8,901 nucleotides of DNA from Sulfurovaceae bacterium (GTDB lineage: Bacteria; Campylobacterota; Campylobacteria; Campylobacterales; Sulfurovaceae). Below, piece after piece: positions 1-7,027 of the stretch. Where the stretch lies: the NCBI GenBank assembly GCA_029933395.1, contig JAOZOG010000079.1, positions 1 to 8,901 on the forward strand, given 5' to 3'. Below the pieces are notes generated by a model, which saw only the letters and a program-made list of their open reading frames with translations, made no database searches and was not told the origin of the DNA. The translations under genes and the position numbers were made by a program. The stretch's first letter is position 1. Each line of letters opens with the position of its first letter.

Positions 1-17
1 GACATCGTGTCAAATTT

Positions 18-55
18 ACTACCTACTACCTACTACCTACTACCTACTACCTACT
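18..55. repeat. Heptanucleotide tandem repeat (ACTACCT, 5.4 copies) at the nusA stop
   Basis: Five perfect head-to-tail copies of ACTACCT (18-52) plus three bases of a sixth. On the minus strand the unit reads AGGTAGT. The repeat covers the nusA stop codon (51-53, TAG on the minus strand) and two bases of the last sense codon. Because 7 is not a multiple of 3 and each unit carries TAG, the array presents a stop in all three minus-strand frames, while the plus strand has no stop in any frame. I see no dyad symmetry, so it is not an intrinsic terminator. The repeat itself is read directly; any function is unknown. Confidence 0.95.
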
Positions 56-1184
56 TAAACAGATCTTCCAGCGCTGAAGTGTCCGTCGTTTTTTCCACGG
101 CTTTCGGTTCGTTACCGCTGCTTTCGCCTGTGCGATCCGTCACACCTTCGACTTCATTGAGTTCAATGGTGTAGCCGGTAAGCATCGAGGCAAGACGAAT
201 ATTGATACCACTCTTCCCGATCGCTTTTGCCTTCTGGTCACCGGTAATATTGATGACCGCTTTTTTTCCTGCTTCGATCTTGATACTCTGCGTGATCGCC
301 GGGCTCAATGCCCTGGTGATGAAGATTTCGGGAATGGGTGAATATTCGATACAGTCGATATTTTCTCCATTGAGTTCTTCGCTGACGGCATTGATACGGA
401 CCCCTTTGACACCGACTGCGGCACCGATGGGATCGATATTCATTTGATCGCTTTTCAGTGCGATTTTGGCTCTCTCTCCGGGGATTCTGGCGGCAGCGAC
501 AATCTCTACAGCGCCATCTTCGATTTCGGGTACTTCTCTCTTCATCAATGCCTCGAGAAATTTGGGAGATGTTCTTGTCAACTCCAGAAACATACCATAC
601 TGGGGATCGACACTGACAAATCTCAGCAATGCCTTGATGGTATCGCCCCGTTTGAACTTTTCGCCTTTGATACGGTTCCGTTGACTCAGTACCCCTTTGA
701 GTTCACCAATTTCGACAAAGGTATTGTCGCTTTCGTCAACCCTGTTGACAGTACCGATCATGATGGTGCCGACCATTGCTTTGTATTTCTCGAAAAGATC
801 CTGCTCTATACGTCTCTGGACATGGTACTCCAGCTCTCTGAAGAGATTGGCCGCCGCAGTACGCCCATGGTCTTCCAGAATAAATTCCGAACGCAGTTCA
901 TCATCTATCTCGATCTCCGGATCATACTCTTGGGCTTCGCTGAGCGGCATAAAGCTGTCGGAAAATTCTTCAAGGCGCTCATCATCGTCGGCAACGACAG
1001 TGATGACTTTGTGGATCGAATAATCACGGGTGTCCATATCGACCAGCGCTTCAAATGTACTCTCCTCGCTTGTCAGTTTCTTGGCAGTGTTGATAAGTGC
1101 CTCTTTGAAGGCATCGATGGCATTCTCTTTTGAAATATTTTTTTCATGCGCGATTGCCTCGATAATATCCAGAATTTTTTCCAT
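51..1184 (-). CDS. nusA: Transcription termination/antitermination factor NusA
   Basis: NusA binds RNA polymerase and nascent RNA in the cytoplasm and modulates pausing, intrinsic termination and antitermination. The 377-residue protein shows the expected order: an N-terminal polymerase-binding domain (about 1-130), an S1 RNA-binding domain (about 137-203, with GTVNRVDESDNTFVEIG), KH1 (about 230-297, GVKGVRI loop at 258-264) and KH2 (about 300-345, AIGKSGINIRLA). The E. coli C-terminal acidic repeats are absent, as is usual outside gammaproteobacteria; a short polar tail of about 30 residues follows KH2. The start is ATG at 1182-1184, preceded by AAAGGA (1194-1199, minus strand) at 9 nt spacing. 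The stop codon lies within a heptamer repeat. The gene stands alone, divergent from the HP0268-like gene. Identification is secure from domain content and motif spacing. Confidence 0.97.
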   Translation of the reverse strand: MEKILDIIEAIAHEKNISKENAIDAFKEALINTAKKLTSEESTFEALVDMDTRDYSIHKVITVVADDDERLEEFSDSFMPLSEAQEYDPEIEIDDELRSEFILEDHGRTAAANLFRELEYHVQRRIEQDLFEKYKAMVGTIMIGTVNRVDESDNTFVEIGELKGVLSQRNRIKGEKFKRGDTIKALLRFVSVDPQYGMFLELTRTSPKFLEALMKREVPEIEDGAVEIVAAARIPGERAKIALKSDQMNIDPIGAAVGVKGVRINAVSEELNGENIDCIEYSPIPEIFITRALSPAITQSIKIEAGKKAVINITGDQKAKAIGKSGINIRLASMLTGYTIELNEVEGVTDRTGESSGNEPKAVEKTTDTSALEDLFK

Positions 1185-1308
1185 TTATTGCTGTCCTTTG
1201 TTTGTTTCAATCATTTGTTAACTGTTCCATACTGCTCATCTATCGCTACAAGTGGTAACATAACAGTGTGTCTGACCGGCAGGATAATGTGTATTTATGA
1301 AGAACAAT

Positions 1309-1314
1309 ATTATA
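1309..1314 (-). promoter_or_regulatory. Candidate nusA promoter, -10 box TATAAT
   Basis: A perfect TATAAT lies on the minus strand, with a weak -35-like TTTTCA (1332-1337) at 17 bp spacing. It would give a leader of roughly 120 nt before the nusA start. The region is AT-rich, so a chance match is possible. No other good minus-strand -10 was seen between here and the gene. Confidence 0.35.
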
Positions 1315-1342
1315 TCTAATCAAAGCTTTACTGAAAATGAAG

Positions 1343-1348
1343 TATAAT
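1343..1348 (+). promoter_or_regulatory. Candidate promoter of the HP0268-like gene, -10 box TATAAT
   Basis: A perfect TATAAT lies about 95 bp upstream of the ATG at 1441. The -35 region is poor (TCAAAG at 1320-1325), as is common in Campylobacterota. It lies 28 bp from the oppositely oriented nusA -10 candidate, so the intergenic region could hold a compact divergent promoter pair. Transcription from here may also feed miaB and its followers, because no convincing terminator separates them. Confidence 0.4.
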
Positions 1349-1440
1349 ATTTGTAAGTATATTAAGATTCGTGGTGGAGAGAGACGGGAAGTGCCCGGTT
1401 GGAATTGCGACATACAGTATTAGGTAAAGAAGGAAGAATA

Positions 1441-1677
1441 ATGAAATTGAAACTTGCCAGAACGACACTCAAGGCAAAGCCAAAAACCATTGAATTGAAA
1501 AAGCTGGAAGAAGATCTGGCAAAAAAATCGATCTTTTATTTCGACAAAGATAATTCTCACAAAGATATGATTCAACTGATCGAATATTTCGAGGAGAAGG
1601 GGCACAGCGTATATATGCGTGAGGTGAAATATGGCCTGGACGATAACGAATATATCTACGAGGTGCATATCGTATAG
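1441..1677 (+). CDS. HP0268-like small conserved Campylobacterota protein (putative nuclease)
   Basis: A 78-residue protein resembling H. pylori HP0268 along its length: an MKLKLAR start, the central SIFYFDKDNSHKDMIQ block (about residues 33-48), the following EKGHSVYMREV, and a YEVHIV end. From memory, HP0268 is a small alpha/beta protein of the Smr-like type with reported nicking and RNase activity; whether this copy shares that activity is inference. ATG 1441 is chosen because AAGGA (1430-1434) precedes it and the protein then aligns with HP0268 from its first residue. An in-frame TTG at 1399 would add 14 residues with no homologous counterpart. It sits between nusA and miaB, matching the HP0268-HP0269 (miaB) adjacency in H. 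pylori. No signal peptide or membrane segment is seen. Confidence 0.85.
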   Translation: MKLKLARTTLKAKPKTIELKKLEEDLAKKSIFYFDKDNSHKDMIQLIEYFEEKGHSVYMREVKYGLDDNEYIYEVHIV

Positions 1678-1785
1678 CAAAAAGTGCCCCAGTAAAGCAA
1701 AAACGACTCTCTTTTCGAGAGACTGATATGCTTAGTGCTTTTTCAAATATAGCGTTTCTATGTACAGATTCAACAAAGTAAAAAT

Positions 1786-3081
1786 ATGAAAAAACTCTTT
1801 ATCGAGACGCTTGGCTGCGCGATGAATATGCGCGACAGCGAACACATGATCGCCGAACTCAACCGCCGGGACAGCTATGAATTGACACAGGCAGTCGATG
1901 AAGCGGACCTGATCATCATCAATACCTGCAGTGTACGCGAAAAACCGGTTGCAAAACTATTTTCGGAGATCGGTGTTTTCAACAAAAAGAAAAAAGAGGG
2001 TGCCAAAATCGGCGTCTGCGGCTGTACGGCAAGTCACCTTGGTGAGGAGATCATCAAGCGTGCTCCCTCTGTCAGCTTCGTACTCGGTGCACGCAATGTT
2101 TCCAAAATCAATGAGATTATTGACAAAAAGCATGCTGTTGAAGTTTCGACAGATTACGATGAGAGTGAGTATGACTTCGCTGAATATCGAAGCAACCCCT
2201 ATAAAGCACTGGTCAATATCTCGATCGGCTGCGACAAGCAGTGTACTTTCTGTATCGTGCCGGCCACCAGGGGGGAGGAGGTTTCTATCCCCAGTGAGCT
2301 GCTCGTTCGGGAGATCAGCAAGGCAGTTGAAGGCGGCGCCAGAGAGGTGATGCTGCTGGGACAGAATGTCAATAACTACGGCCGACGTTTCAGTGCAGAC
2401 GAGGAGTCGTGCAATTTTACGCAGCTTTTGCAAAAAGTGAGCCGGATCGAGGGTCTTGAGCGTATCCGCTTTACTTCGCCCCATCCCCTGCATATGGATG
2501 ATGCATTCCTGGAGGAGTTCGCCTCCAATCCCAAAATATGCAAACAGATCCATATCCCGCTGCAGAGCGGCTCGACAGAGATTCTCAAGGCGATGAAACG
2601 CGGCTATACCCAGGAGTGGTTTCTTGACCGATGTGCCAGAGTGCGGGCACTGGTGCCGGAAGCGACGATCTCTACCGATATTATCGTTGGTTTTCCGGGA
2701 GAGAGTGATGCAGACTTCGAAGAGACGATGAGGGTGCTTGAAGCGGTACGATTCGAGCAACTCTTCTCTTTCAAATACTCTCCCCGCCCGCATACGACCG
2801 CTGCAACGCACACGAATCAGGTCGATCCTGCCGTAGCTTCGGAACGCTTGTCACGTCTCCAGGCACGTCATACCGAAATACTTGATGAGGTGATGGATGC
2901 ACAGCTCGGCAGAGTGCATAAGGTCTACTTCGATGAGCTCAAGCCCAATGGACGGATAGCCGGGCGCAGCGATGATGGCAAGCTGGTATTTGCCGAGGGG
3001 AGCGAATCGCTTCTGGGGAAGATCGTAGATGTCAAAATCACCAAGACTTCCAGAGGGGCTCTGGATGGTATCGTGCTTTAG
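1786..3081 (+). CDS. miaB: tRNA-2-methylthio-N6-dimethylallyladenosine synthase MiaB
   Basis: A radical-SAM methylthiotransferase that converts i6A37 to ms2i6A37 in tRNAs reading UNN codons. The 431-residue protein has the full architecture: an N-terminal UPF0004/MTTase domain with auxiliary-cluster cysteines C11 (LGCAMN), C48 (NTCSVRE) and C80 (VCGCTA); the radical-SAM CxxxCxxC motif at C149, C153 and C156 (GCDKQCTFCIVPATRGEE); the radical-SAM barrel to about 365 (IHIPLQSGS, STDIIVGFPGE, SPRP); and a C-terminal TRAM domain (about 370-430) for tRNA contact. The N-terminal sequence and CIVPATRG favour MiaB over MtaB or RimO. Start ATG 1786 gives the canonical MKKLFIETLGC beginning; the upstream Shine-Dalgarno is weak (AAAG). 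The DUF374 gene follows after 20 bp and the recombinase after that, suggesting one transcript. Confidence 0.95.
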   Translation: MKKLFIETLGCAMNMRDSEHMIAELNRRDSYELTQAVDEADLIIINTCSVREKPVAKLFSEIGVFNKKKKEGAKIGVCGCTASHLGEEIIKRAPSVSFVLGARNVSKINEIIDKKHAVEVSTDYDESEYDFAEYRSNPYKALVNISIGCDKQCTFCIVPATRGEEVSIPSELLVREISKAVEGGAREVMLLGQNVNNYGRRFSADEESCNFTQLLQKVSRIEGLERIRFTSPHPLHMDDAFLEEFASNPKICKQIHIPLQSGSTEILKAMKRGYTQEWFLDRCARVRALVPEATISTDIIVGFPGESDADFEETMRVLEAVRFEQLFSFKYSPRPHTTAATHTNQVDPAVASERLSRLQARHTEILDEVMDAQLGRVHKVYFDELKPNGRIAGRSDDGKLVFAEGSESLLGKIVDVKITKTSRGALDGIVL

Positions 3082-3101
3082 CAGCCAAAGAGTAGGCGGG
3101 A

Positions 3102-3719
3102 TTGAAAAAAGTATTTCATAATATCGGACTCTCGGTTGCCGCTTTTCTGATCTACCTCACGATGCGATTTTTGTGGTACAGCTCCAGAAAAACCTATCAT
3201 ATTCTGACCCCTATCGGAGAGGAGCAGCATATTATCGCCTGCTGGCATTCCGATCTGCTGATGATCCCCGTCTACCGAAAGATTCGTCCGCATCATCCTG
3301 CATCGGCGATCATTTCTCAGCATAAAGATGGAGAGATCGTCGCGAAGGTGCTCTCCTATCTTTCGATCAAATCACTGCGTGGTTCGACAAGAAAGGGCGC
3401 TAGAAAAGTTCTGCTCGAAGCGTTTCGTACGATCAAGAGAGGTGATGATGTGCAGATATCGCCCGACGGACCCAAGGGTCCCCGTTATCACATCAATGAT
3501 GGAGCGGTTGCGCTGGCACAGAAAGGCCGTCTGCCGATTATGATTATCGGATACAGGGCGGATCGCTACTGGCAACTCAAAAGCTGGGATAAATTTGTCA
3601 TTCCCAAGCCATTCTCCAGGATCGATTTTTATATTCAGTCGATTTCCGTCGAGGGATTGGCCCTTCCGGAAGCCAATGCACTGCTTCTTGAAAAGATGCT
3701 CGAGCACGCATTGCCCTAG
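3102..3719 (+). CDS. DUF374 / lysophospholipid acyltransferase-like membrane protein
   Basis: A 205-residue member of the DUF374 family, related to the LpxL/PlsC acyltransferase superfamily. It has an N-terminal hydrophobic segment (about residues 8-25), a WHSDLL block (48-53) where these enzymes carry their catalytic histidine and acid, ISQHKDGE (71-78), LRGSTRKGARK (92-102), the signature SPDGPKGPR (120-128) and a WDKFVIPKPFSR block (162-173). Family members are thought to acylate lipids or lipid A-like molecules at the inner membrane; substrate and reaction are not established here. The start is TTG 3102, since no in-frame ATG exists before residue 21 and that would cut the membrane segment. 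The gene lies 20 bp after miaB and 11 bp before the recombinase, consistent with operon membership. I recall a similar protein beside miaB in Campylobacter, which fits. Confidence 0.8.
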   Translation: MKKVFHNIGLSVAAFLIYLTMRFLWYSSRKTYHILTPIGEEQHIIACWHSDLLMIPVYRKIRPHHPASAIISQHKDGEIVAKVLSYLSIKSLRGSTRKGARKVLLEAFRTIKRGDDVQISPDGPKGPRYHINDGAVALAQKGRLPIMIIGYRADRYWQLKSWDKFVIPKPFSRIDFYIQSISVEGLALPEANALLLEKMLEHALP

Positions 3720-3730
3720 AAGGAGAGAAA

Positions 3731-4567
3731 TTGCGAGAAGATTCGGAGCAACTGCTGGATGATTTTCTGACCTATATCCGTGATGTACGGGGCTATTCGG
3801 AGACTTCGGCGACAACCTACGAAGTGGCACTTCGTCAAATGCTCGAGGCCAGTGAGTGGTTCGAAGAGGAGGGGAGATGGGTATTGGACATTACCCCCTT
3901 TCGCCTGAAGGTGATGAAGAACAGTAAAAAAACAATCGCCAAGAAACTCAGCGCTATCCACTCCTTTGTCTCATACCTTCAGGAGCAGAGAGAGATGTCG
4001 ATCAAGTTGATCGCAGATGAGTCTGTCAAAGTACCCCGGACTCTCCCAAAGCCAATCGAGGAGGAGTATATCGAGGAGGTCCTGGAAGATGCCGGACTTC
4101 GGGAGAAGCTGTTGGTCGCGATGCTGTATGGGCTGGGACTTCGGATCAGTGAATTGAGCAGTTTGAAACTGGAGAGTATTCATCCCGGGTGGGTCGAGAT
4201 TCGGGGAAAGGGCGACAAGGTCAGGCAGCTTCCTCTTCTTCCGGCGATTCATTCGATGATTATGTCCTATCTGGATCAGTATGCACCAAAACGCTATCTA
4301 TTTGAAAAGGGCGGAGCCAATATGAATCCGGCACAACTCCGATATATGCTGACCAAGCTTTTCAAGGCAAAAGGATTGAAAGTCACGCCGCATCAGCTTC
4401 GCCACTCTTTTGCAACACACCTGTTGAACAATGGTGCCAGGATCAGTGACGTCAGTGAGTTGTTGGGTCATAGCTCTATGGCTACGACACAGGTCTATAC
4501 GAAGTTGGGAGATGCCAGAAAACTCAAAGAGTATCTGGGTGCCCATCCGTTGGCGCAGAAAAAATAA
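3731..4567 (+). CDS. XerC/XerD-type tyrosine site-specific recombinase
   Basis: A 278-residue tyrosine recombinase with an N-terminal SAM-like core-binding domain (about 5-90) and a catalytic domain (about 105-270). All active-site residues are visible: R138 (GLGLRISEL), K160 (RGKGDKVRQ), H221 and R224 (HQLRHSFATH), H247 (LLGHSS) and nucleophile Y256 (TQVYTKLG). Enzymes of this shape resolve chromosome dimers at dif or catalyse integration and excision. Start TTG 3731 follows AAGGAG (3720-3725) at 5 nt and lies 11 bp after the acyltransferase-like gene, so it appears chromosomally embedded in a housekeeping operon rather than carried by a prophage. Well-studied Campylobacterota use the longer XerH (about 350-360 residues) with difH. 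This shorter XerC/D-like protein may be a lineage alternative or a second recombinase, so no specific symbol is given. Confidence 0.9.
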   Translation: MREDSEQLLDDFLTYIRDVRGYSETSATTYEVALRQMLEASEWFEEEGRWVLDITPFRLKVMKNSKKTIAKKLSAIHSFVSYLQEQREMSIKLIADESVKVPRTLPKPIEEEYIEEVLEDAGLREKLLVAMLYGLGLRISELSSLKLESIHPGWVEIRGKGDKVRQLPLLPAIHSMIMSYLDQYAPKRYLFEKGGANMNPAQLRYMLTKLFKAKGLKVTPHQLRHSFATHLLNNGARISDVSELLGHSSMATTQVYTKLGDARKLKEYLGAHPLAQKK

Positions 4568-4591
4568 GCGCTATCTATTTTTTAAGCACCC

Positions 4592-5413
4592 TTAAGGACG
4601 AAGAATTTCGACAGTCGCGCCGGCTCTCATCCTCTTGAAGTATCTTTTGACCGCATCACCCTGCTGCTCTTTCTTCCAGGCGATGCCGACACTCTGCTTT
4701 ACCTCATCATAAGGCTTCAATCTGCCCTTTCCTTTGCTCACGATTTTATAGGTGACGTAGGCACTGCCGTTATTGAATGCCGGAGTAAACTTCCCTTTCG
4801 GTGTCCGTGAAATCATCGCCAGAAGCTGAGGAGTGATGTCGCTCCCTCTGAAAGTCACTTTTTTATGTTTGATGCCTTTATTGTATGAAGGATTTTGAAG
4901 CAGGGCCTGGATCTTGTCAGGGCTCGAAGCGCTGTACTCTATCACTGTGATACTCGAAGGCATACTGAAGAGTTCGGGATGATTTCTGTAAAAGATCTTC
5001 AGCTCATCCTCACTGGGATTGGCGATCGTCGGCGCGATCTTGCTCTTGAAAAATTTCTGCTTCTGTATGCTTGTTTTGATCTGGTCTCTAAACCTGTTCC
5101 AGGATTGCCCCTGCTTTTTGAGGATACTCTGCATCTTTTTGACGCTGATACCATTCTGTTGGGCGATCAGCTTGATTCGCTGGTCGATCTCATCCTCAGA
5201 AACAGTGATGCCCTTCATCGCACTCTTCTGTAGACGATTTTCGATCAGCATATTCTGCGCCTCTTTTTTACTGACATGCAGCTGTTTCTGCACGGCTTTT
5301 ATCTCTTCAGTCGTGATCGGCTCTCCATTGACCACGATCGCAATGGCGTTGAGAACTTTGGCCTGAGAGAGTGTCGCAAAAAGCAGGATAGAAAGCAAAA
5401 GCAATTTTTTCAT
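4592..5413 (-). CDS. SurA-like periplasmic chaperone with degenerate prolyl-isomerase domain
   Basis: A 273-residue secreted protein with signal peptide MKKLLLLSILLFATLSQA (cleavage after SQA, residue 18), then a SurA N-terminal chaperone-type domain (about 20-125; VLNAIAIVVNGEPITTEEI opening, several Lys/Gln-rich helices). The C-terminal half (about 135-235) occupies the parvulin position but lacks the usual HIL and GGDLGW motifs, so catalysis is doubtful. The likely role is holding outer-membrane proteins in the periplasm, like the short SurA homologues of Campylobacter (Cj1289) and Helicobacter. ATG at 5411-5413 is chosen: minus-strand GGA sits about 6 nt upstream, and the MKK start makes a normal signal peptide. 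An in-frame TTG at 5417-5419 would abut that GGA. The gene converges on the recombinase with only a 24-bp gap and is divergent from the wbpB-like gene. Confidence 0.82.
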   Translation of the reverse strand: MKKLLLLSILLFATLSQAKVLNAIAIVVNGEPITTEEIKAVQKQLHVSKKEAQNMLIENRLQKSAMKGITVSEDEIDQRIKLIAQQNGISVKKMQSILKKQGQSWNRFRDQIKTSIQKQKFFKSKIAPTIANPSEDELKIFYRNHPELFSMPSSITVIEYSASSPDKIQALLQNPSYNKGIKHKKVTFRGSDITPQLLAMISRTPKGKFTPAFNNGSAYVTYKIVSKGKGRLKPYDEVKQSVGIAWKKEQQGDAVKRYFKRMRAGATVEILRP

Positions 5414-5439
5414 AAGCAATCCAATTTGTATTTTGTTGT

Positions 5440-5445
5440 ATTATA
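5440..5445 (-). promoter_or_regulatory. Candidate surA-like promoter, extended -10 (TGTTATAAT)
   Basis: On the minus strand the sequence reads TGTTATAAT, a TGn extension joined to a perfect TATAAT. The predicted transcript would start about 20 nt before the ATG at 5413, leaving room for the ribosome-binding site. It is divergent from the wbpB-like promoter candidate 19 bp away. This is the best-formed promoter I can see in the window. Confidence 0.5.
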
Positions 5446-5463
5446 ACACAGTAAGAGAAAAAA

Positions 5464-5469
5464 TATAAT
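5464..5469 (+). promoter_or_regulatory. Candidate promoter of the wbpB-D-TA-E operon, -10 box TATAAT
   Basis: A perfect TATAAT in an AT-rich stretch, 27 bp before the wbpB-like ATG. The start point would fall near 5476, just ahead of the AAGGA ribosome-binding site at 5484-5488. No clear -35 is seen. As the only intergenic gap in the right-hand gene cluster, it is the natural place for the operon promoter, although transcription could also begin inside the operon. Confidence 0.45.
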
Positions 5470-5495
5470 ATTTATTATAGCAGAAGGAAAAAAGA

Positions 5496-6455
5496 ATGGC
5501 TAATTTTGCATTGATTGGTGCAGCAGGATATATTGCCCCTCGGCATATGAGAGCCATAAAAGAGACAGAGAACAATCTGGTTGCAGCGCTGGATCCTTAT
5601 GATGGGATAGGAATTATGGACAGTTATTTTCCTGAGGCCTATTTTTTTACAGAGTTCGAAAGGTTTGATCGTTTTGTAGACAAATGGCGGAGAGATACAG
5701 GAAAAAAGATTGATTATGTTTCGATCTGTTCTCCAAATTATCTACACGATTCGCACATACGTTTTGCGCTTAAAAGTGGTGCAGATGCGATATGCGAAAA
5801 GCCTCTCGTTCTCAATCCGTGGAATATCGATCAATTGAAAATTATTGAAGAGGAGACAGAGGGAAAGCTAAACAATATTCTTCAATTGCGCCTGCATCCT
5901 TCCATTGTCGCGCTCAAGGAGAAGGTCGCTGCAGAGTTAAAGAAAAACCCTCATAAAATATATGATATAGATCTGACCTATCTTACGAGCAGGGGTAAGT
6001 GGTATTTTGTCTCCTGGAAAGGTAATGAGAGTAAATCCGGCGGTATTGCATCGAATATAGGTGTGCATTTTTACGATATGCTCTGCTGGATTTTTGGAGA
6101 GGTTGAAGAGAATATTGTTCACCTCAAAACAGCCGATACTAACGCGGGCTTTTTCAAGCTCAAGAATGCTACCGTACGATGGTTTCTTTCTGTCAATTAT
6201 GACTATATACCCGCAGAGATCAAAGCTGGAGGACAAAGAACCTATAGAAGCATTAGAGTGGACGGGGAGGAGTTGGAATTCAGTGGCGGCTTTACGGACT
6301 TGCATACACGAAGTTATGAGGAGATACTCAAGGGTAATGGATTTGGTCTGGATGAGGCATATCCATCGATTATTACGGTTTCAACGATTAGAAATCTCGA
6401 TCCGGTTGGGCTGAAAGGAGAGTATCATCCGTTTTGCAGGAAGGTAGTTGGCTAA
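5496..6455 (+). CDS. wbpB: WbpB-like UDP-GlcNAc uronate 3-dehydrogenase (Gfo/Idh/MocA family)
   Basis: Predicted to oxidise C3 of UDP-N-acetylglucosaminuronate with NAD+, giving the 3-keto sugar that WbpE aminates. In P. aeruginosa the WbpB cofactor is regenerated with the 2-oxoglutarate released by WbpE. The 319-residue protein matches the family in length and motifs: a Rossmann loop GAAGYIAPRHMRAI (8-21), VSICSPNYLH (75-84), catalytic EKP (101-103, K102) and GVHFYDML (189-196, H191) in the substrate domain, plus TSRGKWY (164-170) and GGFTDLHTRSYEEIL near the C terminus, as in WbpB. Start ATG 5496 has AAGGA at 7 nt. The stop (6453-6455) overlaps the next ATG by one base (TAATG), indicating coupled translation with the wbpD-like gene. 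This is the first gene of the right-hand operon. Confidence 0.93.
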   Translation: MANFALIGAAGYIAPRHMRAIKETENNLVAALDPYDGIGIMDSYFPEAYFFTEFERFDRFVDKWRRDTGKKIDYVSICSPNYLHDSHIRFALKSGADAICEKPLVLNPWNIDQLKIIEEETEGKLNNILQLRLHPSIVALKEKVAAELKKNPHKIYDIDLTYLTSRGKWYFVSWKGNESKSGGIASNIGVHFYDMLCWIFGEVEENIVHLKTADTNAGFFKLKNATVRWFLSVNYDYIPAEIKAGGQRTYRSIRVDGEELEFSGGFTDLHTRSYEEILKGNGFGLDEAYPSIITVSTIRNLDPVGLKGEYHPFCRKVVG

Positions 6456-7027
6456 TGGGTGACTATTTTCTACACGAGAGTAGTTATGTCGATAGTGATG
6501 TGCAGATTGGATTAAATACGAAAATCTGGCATTTTTCCCACATTTTATCTCATACGACTATTGGAGAAAATTGTTCTTTTGGCCAAAACTGTGTCGTAGG
6601 CCCCAATGTGAATATAGGCAATGGCGTAAAGGTGCAAAACAATATTTCAATTTATGAGGGGATCGAGATAGAAGATGATGTCTTTCTGGGGCCGTCATGT
6701 GTTTTCACTAATGTTGTCAACCCCCGTGCCTTCATTCAGAGAAAAGATGAGTTTAAAAAAACATTGCTCAAAAAAGGATGTTCGATCGGTGCAAATGCCA
6801 CTATTGTGTGTGGTGTGACCATTGGAGAGTATGCGCTTATCGGTTCGGGTGCTGTGGTCAATAGAGATGTGAAACCTTATGCACTGATGGTTGGTGTGCC
6901 GGCCAGGCAGATAGCCTGGGTGGGTTTGTCCGGGAACACTTTGGTATTCGATAATGACGGCGTGGCTGTCGATAGTGATGGTCGAAAATATGGTATAATT
7001 GGTAGTAATCTGAAGGAGCTGATATGA
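6455..7027 (+). CDS. wbpD: WbpD-like N-acetyltransferase (left-handed beta-helix)
   Basis: Predicted to acetylate the 3-amino group of UDP-2-acetamido-3-amino-dideoxy-glucuronate with acetyl-CoA, after WbpE. The 190-residue protein is built of hexapeptide repeats (about 10-135; for example IGENCSFGQNCVVGPNVNIG at 36-55, then IEDDVFLGPS), followed by TNVVNPRAFI (85-94), IVCGVTIGEYALIGSGAVV (117-135) and PYALMVGVPARQIAWV (141-156), all typical of WbpD/WlbB enzymes. A polar tail of about 34 residues follows. ATG 6455 overlaps the wbpB stop and has AGGAAGG (6438-6444) at 10 nt; an upstream in-frame TTG at 6434 would precede that site and has no homologous extension. The stop overlaps the antitoxin-like start by 4 bp (ATGA), so the toxin-antitoxin genes are translationally tied to this operon. 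Confidence 0.93.
   Translation: MGDYFLHESSYVDSDVQIGLNTKIWHFSHILSHTTIGENCSFGQNCVVGPNVNIGNGVKVQNNISIYEGIEIEDDVFLGPSCVFTNVVNPRAFIQRKDEFKKTLLKKGCSIGANATIVCGVTIGEYALIGSGAVVNRDVKPYALMVGVPARQIAWVGLSGNTLVFDNDGVAVDSDGRKYGIIGSNLKELI

Noticed and set aside
444..1133. 229-codon plus-strand frame opposite nusA
   Set aside because: Antisense shadow of a clear NusA gene, with no recognisable domain and a cysteine- and phenylalanine-rich composition typical of a complement frame.
1384..1396. CGGG-AAGTG-CCCG dyad in the leader of the HP0268-like gene
   Set aside because: The 4-bp stem is too short to claim as a regulatory structure.
1399..1440. Upstream TTG start extending the HP0268-like protein by 14 residues
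   Set aside because: The ATG at 1441 has AAGGA upstream and aligns with the HP0268 N terminus; the extension has no counterpart.
1707..1721. Hairpin CTCTC-loop-GAGAG between the HP0268-like gene and miaB as a terminator
   Set aside because: Only a 5-bp stem with no T-run directly after it; read-through into miaB seems likely.
1957..2811. 284-codon minus-strand frame opposite miaB
   Set aside because: Lies wholly inside miaB in the complementary strand, with no family resemblance or ribosome-binding site evidence.
4559..4596. A8/T8 complementary stretches and a TTAAG/CTTAA stem in the gap between the convergent recombinase and surA-like genes
   Set aside because: The first stem is AT-only with a 9-base loop, and the second lacks a T-tract on the correct side for either strand; not convincing as a bidirectional terminator, though its position would suit one.
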